From positions 1 to 64,000 of the forward strand of contig DASZRW010000057.1 in the NCBI GenBank assembly GCA_035549015.1: a stretch of DNA of 64,000 bases, written 5' to 3'. Position 1 is the stretch's first letter. The number at the start of each line of letters is the position of its first letter. Below the pieces are notes generated by a model, which saw nothing but the letters and a program-made list of their open reading frames with translations, did not search any database and was not told where the DNA came from. The position numbers were made by a program, and so were the translations under genes. This document shows, one piece after another, positions 1-9,122 of this stretch. This DNA comes from JAFDZV01 sp035549015 (GTDB lineage Bacteria; Bacteroidota; Ignavibacteria; OLB7).

Positions 1-242
1 CCTTCCACGTTGTATCGAGTGCGGTCGGAGAATCGGATGGCGAGTCGGAGTTTTCAACCTCCCAGAAATCGACCAAGACAGGCATGTGAGTTGGCATGTG
101 ATCTTACCTCCCATGTGAATGAAATGAGAATACGAGGGGGAACGGGGAATCATTGAACAGACCAGGCAAATGTACACACGAGATTGGATTTGCAGCAACG
201 CGGAAGGATCAATCACAGTGCTGGAAGGTGAGCGATAGGTAC

Positions 243-463
243 AGCGTGCTCACGACCATTCCGTTCTCACTCGCGAAGCCCGGGCACGTCGGATTATCTA
301 CAACGAAGGTGGCGGGGCCATTGCAACGGTGATCGATGAGCCGATGCAGCCAGGATTACAGACGATCGGCTTCAACGGTATCGGGGTGCCGGCAGGGATG
401 TATTGGTACAGCCTGCATGTGGACGGTGCGATCTCGGCACGCAGGATAATCGTGGTGAGGTAG
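243..463 (+). pseudogene. Remnant of a T9SS C-terminal sorting domain, frameshifted
   Basis: The plus strand encodes the end of a type IX secretion sorting domain, in two frames. Positions 246-290 read VLTTIPFSLAKPGHV, and after a shift near 290 the other frame reads IYNEGGGAIATVIDEPMQPG, then GMYWYSLHVDGA and ARRIIVVR before a TAG at 461-463. The order (TTIPFSL, YN-G, PAGMYWY, ARRIIVVR) is that of the beta-sandwich tag on T9SS cargo. One extra C near 290 would join the frames as HVRIIYN. The first frame has a stop at 120-122 and nothing recognisable before the tag, so this is probably a decayed gene end. A sequencing error at 290 is possible but would not supply the missing body. Confidence 0.6.
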
Positions 464-697
464 TACTGCACGTCGAGGTTTCCTGAACCGGTGATCGTCG
501 GCAATGCCATCGGCGCCTCACGCCTCCAGGATGAGGCCGGCCAAACCTTCCCTCCGAAACGGTCCGGTACCGACGGGTAATGCCCGGACCTCAGGGCACC
601 ATGTTGCTCCCCGCGTTCGCGAATGCTACTTTAAGTCATCATCACGGTTCCCAAAGATACGAAGCCTCGAATTTGCGGCTCACCGGAGGCGTTACGC

Positions 698-907
698 TCA
701 GATCAGGAGTTCGTGCGGCCGGACCTTGAGAGCGCGAGCGAGGCGGGCCACATTCTCCACCGAGATGTTCCGCTCGCCCCGCTCCACGCTTCCCACGTAT
801 GTCCGGTGAATGCCCGCCTTGTCCGCCAGATCTTCCTGCGACAGCCCCTTCTCCAATCTGAGCCGCCGGATGTTTGCTCCAACGACCATCTTGATATTCT
901 TCGCCAT
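698..907 (-). CDS. XRE-family regulator resembling a restriction-modification controller (C) protein
   Basis: This encodes a 69-residue protein that is almost entirely one helix-turn-helix domain. Residues 10-66 carry the XRE pattern (NIRRLRLEKGLSQEDLA, then RTYVGSVERGERNIS, then ARALKVRPHELL). The small size and the RTYVGSVERGERN recognition-helix region are typical of controller proteins that time restriction-modification gene expression as dimers. A 19-bp element 27 bp upstream of the ATG matches the C-box bound by such proteins, so autoregulation is likely. No endonuclease or methyltransferase gene is visible between position 1 and dxs, so within the window it stands alone. A generic XRE regulator is the alternative, but the C-box argues against it. 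Confidence 0.85.
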   Translation of the reverse strand: MAKNIKMVVGANIRRLRLEKGLSQEDLADKAGIHRTYVGSVERGERNISVENVARLARALKVRPHELLI

Positions 908-933
908 CGATCAAAGCTCGCACGGAGACAGCC

Positions 934-952
934 TATGAGTCTACAGACTATA
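934..952 (-). promoter_or_regulatory. C-box-like operator of the controller protein
   Basis: Read on the minus strand this is TATAGTCTGTAGACTCATA, with a perfect AGTCT-GT-AGACT core. Controller-protein operators share the form TATAGTC-nGTn-GACTnATA, and this matches at nearly every position. It lies 27 bp upstream of the start codon of the regulator, where autoregulatory C-boxes sit. The match to known C-boxes is from memory, not from a search. Confidence 0.7.
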
Positions 953-1206
953 CGTAGCATCTGCGAGTCAGGGGCGCTTTCGTCTCATGGAATAAGGCTC
1001 ACTTTTTGGTGTCACCTCCCAGAAAATCACATCTTCATGTAATGGCACGCGGCTTCCCCCGTCCGGAGCTTCGTGTTTTCTCCTTCTGGAATACGCTGAC
1101 TTCGTCCACCTAATCCTTATGTCGATATGTCGATGCCATTACTCCTCTGTGATGCGGACGCAGCACAAGTAACGTGTACAAAACCCCCTGGCCGGATAAG
1201 CAGTTC

Positions 1207-1221
1207 GTACAAGTTTTGTAC
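1207..1221. promoter_or_regulatory. Perfect palindrome GTACAA-GTT-TTGTAC
   Basis: A 15-bp perfect inverted repeat lies in the gene-free stretch between the controller gene and tRNA-Lys. Part of it recurs nearby: TGTACAAAACCC occurs at about 1174-1185 and again at 1218-1229. This is operator-like architecture with no assigned regulator. It is about 300 bp from the nearest coding start, so its role is unclear. Confidence 0.3.
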
Positions 1222-1282
1222 AAAACCCTGCGGCTCTCACGGTATCTCAAGGGTTCTCAGCGATTACGCACACAGGCAATTC

Positions 1283-1321
1283 CAAAAGAAAAACCCGGAA
1301 ACTGCATCAGTTTCCGGGTTT
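1283..1321 (-). terminator. Rho-independent terminator of tRNA-Lys
   Basis: A perfect 13-bp stem (AAACCCGGAAACT / AGTTTCCGGGTTT, 1291-1303 and 1309-1321) with a five-base loop is followed on the minus strand by a T-rich run (complement of AAAAGAAA). It begins 5 bp beyond the 3' end of the tRNA, so the tRNA is probably a single-gene transcript. Confidence 0.85.
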
Positions 1322-1325
1322 ACTG

Positions 1326-1399
1326 TGATCTCGCTGGGACTCGAACCCAGGACCCTCTGCTTAAAAGGCAGATGCTCTAACCTGCTGAGCTACGAGATC
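1326..1399 (-). tRNA. tRNA-Lys (anticodon TTT)
   Basis: This is a complete cloverleaf of 74 nt on the minus strand. The acceptor stem GATCTCG pairs with CGAGATC and the discriminator is A. The D arm contains AGCTCAGCAGGTTAGAGC, the anticodon stem TCTGC/GCAGA encloses the loop CTTTTAA (anticodon TTT), and the T arm CTGGG/CCCAG encloses TTCGAGT. CCA is not encoded. A promoter lies just upstream at 1426-1456 and a terminator just downstream. Confidence 0.97.
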
Positions 1400-1425
1400 A
1401 GCCACATGTGAAATTCAGAGAGCGG

Positions 1426-1456
1426 CAAAGATAGCGGGGCCTGGACGGCTCCACAA
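1426..1456 (-). promoter_or_regulatory. Bacteroidota-type promoter of tRNA-Lys
   Basis: On the minus strand a TTG at 1456-1454 is followed after 20 bp by TATCTTTG (1433-1426), the -7 box form TAnnTTTG of Bacteroidota housekeeping promoters. Transcription would start near 1419, about 20 bp before the tRNA 5' end. The same octamer precedes the other tRNA locus at 10909. Confidence 0.65.
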
Positions 1457-1465
1457 GCACAGCGC

Positions 1466-3448
1466 TCACACTGTCACAAGATCGCCAATCCCGTGCGGGA
1501 GGTCGATGAAACGTTTCACCACTTTCGCGATACCCGGCGGAAGCAGGTCCAGCTCGGCGAGCAGTTCGTCCGAGTCCCCATGCTCCACGAAGGCATTGGC
1601 CGGAAGCCCGTGCACCATCACGTCCGGAGGCTGATGGTAGGGCTGCGATGCGATGTACTCCAGCACCGCACTTCCGAAGCCGCCGGCCACCACGTTGTTC
1701 TCCACGGTGATGATCTTGTGGAAGCGGCCCGCGATCTCATCGATCATCGCCGTATCGAGCGGCTTCACGAATCGCGCGTTGATCACCTCCGCATGAATCC
1801 CTTCGGCAGCAAGCAGCTCGGCAGCAGCAACCGCGCGCCACGCCATGTCGCCGATGGCGAGAATGGCCACATCCGTCCCCTCGCGCAGACGCTCGGACCT
1901 GCCGATCGGGAGTTCCGTAAAGGTCTCGCTCATCGGCACGCCGAAGCCTTCGCCGCGCGGGTAGCGGAGCGCGATCGGCCCGCGCCCGTACTGCACGGCC
2001 GTGTAGAGCATGTCGCGCAGCTCGGCTTCGTCCTTCGGCGCCATCACCACCATGTCCTGGATGATGCGCAGATAGGAAAGGTCCAGCGCGCCGTGATGCG
2101 TGGGGCCGTCGTTGCCGGCGATGCCGGCGCGGTCCAGCGCGAAGACCACGGGGAGATGCTGAATCGAGCAGTCGTGCACGATCTGGTCGAAGCCGCGCTG
2201 CAGGAAGGTGCTGTAGATCGCCACCACGGGAATCGCCCCCTCGGTTGCCATGCCGGCGGCGAAGGTAACCGCATGCTCCTCCGCGATGCCAACATCGAAG
2301 AAGCGGCTGGGCAATTCCTTCTGAAGCAGATCCAGGCTGGTGCCGTCCGGCATGGCGGCCGTGATGCCAACCACGCGGTCGTTCATCTGCGCGATCTCCA
2401 CGAGGGCCCTGCCGAAGACGTTCTGATACTTCGGCACCTTCTTCACACCGTTGGCGCCCGGCATGCTGATCGCCTTGCCGGTGATCTTGTCCGTGGGGCC
2501 GCCAAGCGCGTGCAGGCGCTGCGATGCGTCTGCCTCTGCCGGGGCAAAGCCCTTCCCCTTCTCCGTGGTCACATGCAGCAGCACCGGACCGTCCAGGGTC
2601 TTCGCGAAGTTGAAGAGATCGACGAGCTTGTTCACGTTGTGGCCGTTCTCCGGGCCGAAGTAGTGAAAGCCGAGCGCTTCGAACAGGATGCCGGGTGTCA
2701 CCACGGCGCGCACGCCCCCTTCCAGGCGCGACGCGATCTGGCGGAACCGGTCGCCCCAGGAGCCCATCTCGCCGGTAAGGTCCCAGACGCGATTGCGAAT
2801 CTTCTGGGCAACGGTAGTCTGTGCGATCTGCGTGAAGTAGTTGCTGATGGCCCACACGTTCGGCGCGATCGACATCTTGTTGTCGTTCAGCACCACGATG
2901 ATCTTTCGCTTCTGCAGGCCGCAGTTGTTCATCGCCTCGTACGCCATGCCGCCGGTCATCGCGCCGTCGCCGATGACGGCAACCACGTTGAAATCCTTCC
3001 CGGCAAGGTCGCGCGCCGTTGCAATGCCGAGCGCGGCGGAGATCGATGTTGTAGCATGCCCGGCGCCGAACACATCGTACTCGCTCTCGCTTCGCTTCAG
3101 GAACGGGCTGAGGCCTCCCTTCTTCCGAATCGTGTGAAGCAGTTCCTTGCGGCCGGTGAGAATCTTGTGCGGATACGCCTGATGCCCGGTATCGATGACG
3201 ATCCTGTCCTGCGGCGTGTTGAACGCATAGTGCGCGGCCACGGTCAGTTCCACAACGCCGAGGCCGGCGCCGAAGTGCCCCCCCACCTGGCAGATCACAT
3301 CCACCATGTACTCGCGCACCTCGTTGCACACCTGCCGAAGCTGTCCTGGTTCCAGCTTGCGCAGATCGTGCGGTGAGTCGATCGTCTTCAACAACGGGTA
3401 GTTGTCGATGTTGACGATTCCCTCGTAATCAGCCGGGAGTTCTTCCAT
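1466..3448 (-). CDS. dxs: 1-deoxy-D-xylulose-5-phosphate synthase
   Basis: This thiamine-diphosphate enzyme condenses pyruvate with glyceraldehyde 3-phosphate in the first step of the MEP isoprenoid pathway, in the cytosol. At 660 residues it is slightly longer than the usual 620-640. The N-terminal domain has GGHFGAGLGVVELTVA and DTGHQAYPHKILTGR, the ThDP/Mg motif is GDGAMTGGMAYEAMNN with NDNKMSI, and the transketolase-like middle domain has DRAGIAGNDGPTHHGALDL. I chose the ATG at 3448 (MEELPADYEG); an in-frame GTG at 3463 would add five residues. It is monocistronic as far as can be seen, upstream of tRNA-Lys on the same strand. Confidence 0.97.
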   Translation of the reverse strand: MEELPADYEGIVNIDNYPLLKTIDSPHDLRKLEPGQLRQVCNEVREYMVDVICQVGGHFGAGLGVVELTVAAHYAFNTPQDRIVIDTGHQAYPHKILTGRKELLHTIRKKGGLSPFLKRSESEYDVFGAGHATTSISAALGIATARDLAGKDFNVVAVIGDGAMTGGMAYEAMNNCGLQKRKIIVVLNDNKMSIAPNVWAISNYFTQIAQTTVAQKIRNRVWDLTGEMGSWGDRFRQIASRLEGGVRAVVTPGILFEALGFHYFGPENGHNVNKLVDLFNFAKTLDGPVLLHVTTEKGKGFAPAEADASQRLHALGGPTDKITGKAISMPGANGVKKVPKYQNVFGRALVEIAQMNDRVVGITAAMPDGTSLDLLQKELPSRFFDVGIAEEHAVTFAAGMATEGAIPVVAIYSTFLQRGFDQIVHDCSIQHLPVVFALDRAGIAGNDGPTHHGALDLSYLRIIQDMVVMAPKDEAELRDMLYTAVQYGRGPIALRYPRGEGFGVPMSETFTELPIGRSERLREGTDVAILAIGDMAWRAVAAAELLAAEGIHAEVINARFVKPLDTAMIDEIAGRFHKIITVENNVVAGGFGSAVLEYIASQPYHQPPDVMVHGLPANAFVEHGDSDELLAELDLLPPGIAKVVKRFIDLPHGIGDLVTV

Positions 3449-3752
3449 AATGCCTGTCTTCACGCAAGAGATATATCATCGGTCGCCACACTGACCATGT
3501 TATCGATCAATCCCTTGCAAGTATACCGCCTGCACGGTTCGCAGCGAAGCACCTAGATCGTTGCACGCATCATTCAACCGGACGGGGTGCCGGTTGAGAC
3601 GAAGCATCATTCCACGCATTGCCCGCGATGCGCGCCGTTGCAATCCACAAAGCTAGCGAACTGAGGGTTGATAACGGGAGAGGGCCCGGAAAAATCCTGT
3701 AACCGTCCGGGAGGGAGATGCGCCGCGGGCAGGCTGCTGTGCAGGGCGCATG

Positions 3753-6700
3753 TTACTTCACGATGGCGACCTTGTCGATCGTCTCGAACTCGCGGCCGCT
3801 GGTATCCCCGCTCACCTTCACACGAAGCCGGTAGAGATAGACGCCGTTGGCGAGCTCGTGTCCGTCCGCATCACGGCCGTCCCAGTGCACGCGGACAAAC
3901 CGCTCGTTGACGCCGTCCTGGCGCAGCTCGCGCACCTTGCGGCCGCTCGTGGTATAGATCGCGATATCCACGTCCAGCCCCGCAGTCTGGTTATGCCGGA
4001 ACACGAAGTCCGTTTCGCGCACCATGGGGTTGGGATAGTTCACCACATCCTCCACCTTCAGCACGCTGTCGCCATCCTCGGAGATGCGGAACTCCGCCGT
4101 CGCCTCGCTCGGGTTGTTGTAGATGTCCCAGGCGCGCACGCGCACGGTGTGCACGCCGGGATCCAGGCCGGTAAGCTGATGCTCCGCGCTTCCCTCCGCA
4201 TAGTTGGTCGGGAGCGTCTGATAGGTGTCCGTGAGATCCACCGACCGCGCACTGCCGTCGACCCAGGCCTCGATGCGATGGCCGATGCTGGAGCCGGATG
4301 CGTTGATGCCGCTTCCGTCCGCGAGATCCACGATGAGCATCGGGTCCCGCCCGACAACGTCGCCGGAACTGAAGCTGCGGTCATCCAGATAGATCTTCAC
4401 CCGCGGGCCGATGGTATCGGTCACCGTGGTGGTGTCCGAACCGAACACCCGCACGTTCCCGGTCATGCCGGCGGCATCACGATCCTGGTTGTAGGCATAC
4501 ACATGGATGCGGCCGTGCGTGGTGTCGAAGGCGATATCCTTCGGCACGCGGAACACCACGCTGAAGTGCCCGCCGCGTACGTTTGCCGGCCCGCGGAACA
4601 GCCGGCCGCCATAGTACGTTACCGTGGGAGTGTCCTCCCCGGTCTCCATCTTCACAAGGCGATCGGCGTCGTACAGTGACACGATGGCCGTGCCGTCGAA
4701 GTTGTCCAGCTGCTTGCCGAAGTAATCGCGCACCACCCCCTCGATCGTCACCTGCGCAAGCGCTCCCACCTGAACGGTGCCGGTATCCACGTGCACGCTG
4801 TTCACGGAGGTGATCTCCACGGAATCCTCCGGCAGGTTCAACCGGAGCGCGGGATCGCCCAGCAGCAGGAACTTCTGATCGTTGTCCGCATAGCCGGCGC
4901 GGCCGAACTTCGTCACCATCAGCGCCTGGCCGATGGTTGGATAGAGCTGTGTCACGGGATCGCGCCCAAGCAGCACGCGGAAATGCTGCCGCATCAGTTC
5001 CTCGTTCGGACCGATGTATACCGAACGCGTGGCCGTCATCACCGCGATCGCCCCACCCGTTGGATGCAGCACGAAGAGTTCCGCACCGGAGACAACGGTT
5101 GGATCGTCGAAGTAGCCGAAGTTGCATGTCACCGCCGGAACGTACGTCAGCATCGAATCGTTCGTGAGTGCCGGGATGAACTGGTCCTTCTCGAGGATGT
5201 ACTCGTGCGCCCAGACGTTCGGATTGCCGTGGCCCACCCAGTTGGTGAGCACCACACCGCGGTCGATGGACTGCTGCAGATCCTGCTCCGCTCCCGGCTT
5301 CCGCCGCGCGGAGATCTGCTCCGTGGGATAGGCGGCAACGTAGATCTTCTTCGGCTCCACCCAGTTGGGAAGGCTTGCCCAGAGCGACTCCGACTGCCGC
5401 GTGAAGCCGCCGCCGTCCCCAAGCGGATAATCGTCGTCCGCCGCGAGCGCGAACGTTGCACGCCACAGGCCGAAGTTCTTCGTGGTCTCGTAGCGGATCA
5501 CCTTGTTCACAACCGTCGCCGCCTGATCCGCGGTCTGCACCGGCATGCGCCCGATGGCGATATCCGCCTGCAGGTCGATGGCCTGCGTTGCGTCCAGCGT
5601 CACACGCACGAAGTAGTCGTCGAAGCAGGTGGAGCCGATGTGATCGTACACATCGCCGTCGTCGCTCTCGTACGGAGGAATGAACGGCTTCTGCTGCGTC
5701 ACGATGTTCCGGTAATCGTAGCTGCCATCCCCCATCAGCACGATGTAGGATGGCTTCGTGGTCCAGTGATGAAACGCCCACGCGATGTAATTACGAATGG
5801 CGGTCGGGTCCAGATTGCCGCTGGAGAACTCGTTGTAGATATCGTCAACGGTCACGTACGCGGCATGCATCCCGTGCGCGTTGCGGTGGTCGACATACTT
5901 CTGAGCGGCATCCTTGAAATCGCCGTGCGTGATCACCAGCACGTCGGCGCTGATATCCTGATCGTGGAGATCCCGCACCGTTGCGCTGGTGATGTTGCTC
6001 GCCTTTCGCGCTGCACTCCGTGCGGCGATGAAGTAATGGCGCGTCCCGGCGGCTGCGGCAAGCTGATCGGTGAAGACGAAGCGCCCGTCGCTTACCTGAT
6101 TCTGCAGCTGGCGGGGATTGGCGGCATCGGTAACATCGAAGCCGAGCAGGTCACCGCTGGAGAAGTTGCGCGCCTCGAAGCTTGCGATGCCGCTCCCCGA
6201 GGGAGACCAGAAGCTGATCTGATCGTTGGTGCTCGCGAGATCGCACGTGTAGTGAATCTCGTACCAGTCCAGATACCCGGACGCGGCAACGCCGTTGGAG
6301 TAGGTGATCTTCAGCAGGCTGTTGTTGTCCGCGCCGATGTCCGTTCCCTTCCCCACATAGGTCCCGGTCTTCGCCATCGCGATCCGGTCTCCCCCCACAC
6401 CATCGATGGTGAAGTTCCCCAGCGACGCGCCTCCCTGCTCCACGAGGAAGGTGCCGGCGCCGTCGGAGCCGGTGGTAAGCCCGGCGTTCGCGGCGCGGAC
6501 GCGATAGTAGACCGGCTGCGAATGATCCAGCCCGGGAAGGTTCAACTGAAAGACGCGGGGATCGGCGGGGCGCGACGGATCAACCTGAAACACGGTGCCG
6601 AACCAGTCGCGGCCGGAGCCGCCGCTCTTCCTGATATCCACCGCATTCAGCCGGTCCTCCTCGAAGTAGAGCCGTGCGATGCCACTGCGCAGCGTTGTGC

Positions 6701-7910
6701 CCGGCGTTCCGGCCGTCCCCCCCGCCGGGAAGTTCAATGCAGGATCGCCGTCAACGGCAACCATGTAGCTGACGGCGTTCACGTACGGATTGATGTGATG
6801 CCGCGGCACGCTGTCGCCGCGCGGTACGCCCCACCGGTTCGGGCCGACGCCGTAGAAGAGAACCCGCGTGGCCTTTCCTCCGCTCTGCTCGACGATCGCC
6901 GGCACCTGGTGCATCTTCGCCGCATCGATTGCCAGATCCCCCTCCGGAAGCTCGCCGCCGTCGCCGCCGTACACCGCAATGCGCGAGGGGTCCACCGTCG
7001 AGAGGTCGATCCCGCCGGTGTGGAAGTCATCCGCCGTCAGGGCGTAGAGCCCATCCTCCTTCACCTCCACGCGCATCCATGCACGCGCCGTCTGCCCGCC
7101 GGCCCGGCGTTCCAGAGGACGGCTGTTGGCCGGCATCGCCCAGCGGCTCGCCACATCGCTGTTGACGAAGGCGTTCCGTGTAAGCTCGCTCAACGCGGGA
7201 GCGCCGGCGCGTGCAGCGGCCGGCAGGCTTGCATAGGTAAGACGCAGGTGCACGCGCTTCAGCAGACGCAGCTCGGAGCGGGCGCCATCGTACCGATAGG
7301 CATTGATGCCGATCGAACCGGAATACACGTCGCGCGCAATCCCGGTGTACTCCATGGTCGCAACGTCGCTCGCCGGGCCCCACGATGCATACTTTGCGGC
7401 GTCGATCACGTAACTGGTCCTCGTCATCCCATCCCTGTCCGTACTCAACTGCGGAACGGGCGCAACCTTGACGCTCTGCGGATCGCCGTAGTCGGCGCCG
7501 AGAACTTCCAGGCGGTTCCCCGTCGGGCCCGGCAGCGCAACGGGAATCACCACACGCATCATCATCGGTTCCCCAGCCGAACGGCTGTTGAGAAGGATGC
7601 CGTTCGAGACGAACGGGAGCAGATAGCCCTCCGCCGTACGCTCCAACGTGAAGACCGGCTCCAGTTCCATCTCGATGCCGCGGCTGTCGCTGGATAGGAT
7701 ACGGAGGCCCGGCACGAGCCGGGATACCACCGCGGGCTGCGCCGCCAGGCGGGAGGCAACCGGATGCGACGCGTACTGAGCCGTGACGGCGCCCGGCACA
7801 GCGAGAGCGGTAACCGAGAGGACAAGCAACAACGCCCTGCAGCGCCGCGCGCTTCTTGATCTATGGCCAGTCATACGAAACGATTCGTGGATTGCCGGAT
7901 AGTTGTTCAT
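3753..7910 (-). CDS. porU: Type IX secretion system sortase PorU (gingipain-type C25 peptidase)
   Basis: PorU sits on the outer surface, removes the C-terminal sorting domain of T9SS cargo and attaches the cargo to the cell. The protein has 1385 residues, with a signal peptide around residues 22-45 (CRALLLVLSVTALAVPGAVTAQ). The C25 caspase-like domain spans roughly residues 640-1010 (SYIVLMGDGSYDYRNI). The probable catalytic His is in VGHGNPN near 894 and the Cys in VTCNFGYFDDP near 929. The C-terminus (VVNYPNPM, ANGVYLYRLRVK, KVAIVK) is the retained CTD-like end typical of PorU. An internal ATG at 7874 gives a tighter signal peptide. No other T9SS core gene (porV, sprA, gldKLMN) is in the window. 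Confidence 0.93.
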   Translation of the reverse strand: MNNYPAIHESFRMTGHRSRSARRCRALLLVLSVTALAVPGAVTAQYASHPVASRLAAQPAVVSRLVPGLRILSSDSRGIEMELEPVFTLERTAEGYLLPFVSNGILLNSRSAGEPMMMRVVIPVALPGPTGNRLEVLGADYGDPQSVKVAPVPQLSTDRDGMTRTSYVIDAAKYASWGPASDVATMEYTGIARDVYSGSIGINAYRYDGARSELRLLKRVHLRLTYASLPAAARAGAPALSELTRNAFVNSDVASRWAMPANSRPLERRAGGQTARAWMRVEVKEDGLYALTADDFHTGGIDLSTVDPSRIAVYGGDGGELPEGDLAIDAAKMHQVPAIVEQSGGKATRVLFYGVGPNRWGVPRGDSVPRHHINPYVNAVSYMVAVDGDPALNFPAGGTAGTPGTTLRSGIARLYFEEDRLNAVDIRKSGGSGRDWFGTVFQVDPSRPADPRVFQLNLPGLDHSQPVYYRVRAANAGLTTGSDGAGTFLVEQGGASLGNFTIDGVGGDRIAMAKTGTYVGKGTDIGADNNSLLKITYSNGVAASGYLDWYEIHYTCDLASTNDQISFWSPSGSGIASFEARNFSSGDLLGFDVTDAANPRQLQNQVSDGRFVFTDQLAAAAGTRHYFIAARSAARKASNITSATVRDLHDQDISADVLVITHGDFKDAAQKYVDHRNAHGMHAAYVTVDDIYNEFSSGNLDPTAIRNYIAWAFHHWTTKPSYIVLMGDGSYDYRNIVTQQKPFIPPYESDDGDVYDHIGSTCFDDYFVRVTLDATQAIDLQADIAIGRMPVQTADQAATVVNKVIRYETTKNFGLWRATFALAADDDYPLGDGGGFTRQSESLWASLPNWVEPKKIYVAAYPTEQISARRKPGAEQDLQQSIDRGVVLTNWVGHGNPNVWAHEYILEKDQFIPALTNDSMLTYVPAVTCNFGYFDDPTVVSGAELFVLHPTGGAIAVMTATRSVYIGPNEELMRQHFRVLLGRDPVTQLYPTIGQALMVTKFGRAGYADNDQKFLLLGDPALRLNLPEDSVEITSVNSVHVDTGTVQVGALAQVTIEGVVRDYFGKQLDNFDGTAIVSLYDADRLVKMETGEDTPTVTYYGGRLFRGPANVRGGHFSVVFRVPKDIAFDTTHGRIHVYAYNQDRDAAGMTGNVRVFGSDTTTVTDTIGPRVKIYLDDRSFSSGDVVGRDPMLIVDLADGSGINASGSSIGHRIEAWVDGSARSVDLTDTYQTLPTNYAEGSAEHQLTGLDPGVHTVRVRAWDIYNNPSEATAEFRISEDGDSVLKVEDVVNYPNPMVRETDFVFRHNQTAGLDVDIAIYTTSGRKVRELRQDGVNERFVRVHWDGRDADGHELANGVYLYRLRVKVSGDTSGREFETIDKVAIVK

Positions 7911-8277
7911 GAATTCCCATGAAGCAGGAGAGATGCCGCCGCCGGATCGACACGGGATACCGGGAAGGACCCGCAGATCCCTGCTGCGGCAGCATGGCCG
8001 GTCCGGAGAAGCGGACCGAGCGTAAAATGCAATGAACGCACCACTCCCCCAATCGAAGCCCCCGGAAAGAATATCCCGTCACACCTGCACGCTATTCCCG
8101 ATGCATGGGGCGGAGCAGTCTGCATGATGCCGGATATGAGCGGGAGGTATCGATCGAACTAGCCTTGAAATTGCGAACCGGGCAAGGCAGGAATCGAGTA
8201 CCATCGTGGGAAGGCGTTGGCGCGGAGCACGGCCTCGCGGGGCGACACCGGCACCGGCGCAACCAGCGGCATGCGCC
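7911..8277. other. Intergenic region between the exonuclease gene and porU
   Basis: This 367-bp stretch has no open frame with recognisable content on either strand. It must hold the porU promoter, but I see no convincing TAnnTTTG box and no strong hairpin. Confidence 0.4.
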
Positions 8278-9015
8278 TCACTGCCCGTCGAAGTCCGCAA
8301 GGAAACGCTTCCAGTATTTGAAGAGGTCCCACGTTGCCCGAACGTCGCGCAGGCAGTATTCCGCGATCTCCCGGTGGCGCCCCTGCAGCCAGAACTCCGG
8401 CACGTCGTGCCCGGTGATCCCCTCCCCCTTCGGGCTCTTGATCCCGAACGCCTTGCAGTAGAAGTCGAAGTTGAAGCGGCGCGTAGGCCCGCTGCTGCTG
8501 AACTGGTGGAAGCTCAGTTCCTCCTGCAGGTCCACATGGCGGTCGTAGCGCCAGCGGGTTCCGTCCATCAGGTTCCGCGACGGGCGTATCGCAAGCGCGG
8601 CGGAGCGAAGCATGAGGAAGGGACAATCGAATCCCCTGCCGTTGAACGTGATCAACGTATAGCCACCGCGCGCATGGTAGAAACTGAGCACCTCCCACCA
8701 CTTCGTCATGAGGGCGCGCTCCGGCATGGTCTTCCAGACCGCGCCGTCGGCCAGCGTCCCCTCCTCCTCCGGCAGCGAGGGATCGTCCCCGCAGTTCGAG
8801 TAGACGAAGGCCTTCGGTTCGGCATCGAAGGAGTTCACCATCAGCATGGCGAGCGTCACTACACGGGCTGTAAGGGGATTCAGACTCATCAGACGCTTCT
8901 TCTCCTCCTGCTGCTCCTCGTTCTCTGCGCCACGCAGCAGATACTCCTGCTGAACGGGGTCCAGCCCCTCGAAAGAAAGCGCCGCCGTTTCGATATCGAA
9001 GACGAGATAGGTCAT
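8278..9015 (-). CDS. Predicted 3'-5' exonuclease (PolB-type DnaQ-like fold)
   Basis: This 245-residue protein begins MTYLVFDIETAALS, in which DIET is the first metal-binding motif (Exo I) of DnaQ-like exonucleases. Exo II-type TFNGRGFDCPFL is near residue 125, and the later segment EYCLRDVRATWDLFKYW carries the final catalytic Asp (Exo III). The long insert with EEQQEEKKR is seen in the family annotated as a 3'-5' exonuclease related to the PolB exonuclease domain. I chose the ATG at 9015 because the sequence before it is unlike the family. It lies downstream of coaD on the same strand, 107 bp away. The substrate (DNA or RNA) is not evident. Confidence 0.85.
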   Translation of the reverse strand: MTYLVFDIETAALSFEGLDPVQQEYLLRGAENEEQQEEKKRLMSLNPLTARVVTLAMLMVNSFDAEPKAFVYSNCGDDPSLPEEEGTLADGAVWKTMPERALMTKWWEVLSFYHARGGYTLITFNGRGFDCPFLMLRSAALAIRPSRNLMDGTRWRYDRHVDLQEELSFHQFSSSGPTRRFNFDFYCKAFGIKSPKGEGITGHDVPEFWLQGRHREIAEYCLRDVRATWDLFKYWKRFLADFDGQ

Positions 9016-9122
9016 ACTGTTCCAGGGATGTACGGAGGGAGACGTTGTACTGTGAGTTGCCGACAACCAGCGCCGGCACGAAGGAGCATCATGCGCAGGC
9101 CGGATGCTGCGGGCCGGACTAT

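Noticed and set aside
1..89. Possible tail of a gene entering from the left edge
   Set aside because: One plus-strand frame is open from 3 to a TGA at about 88, but the 28 residues have no recognisable feature, so no call is made.
4791..7697. Nearly 970-codon open frame antisense to porU
   Set aside because: Same GC-driven shadow effect; no recognisable motif, while the minus strand encodes a full gingipain-type sortase.
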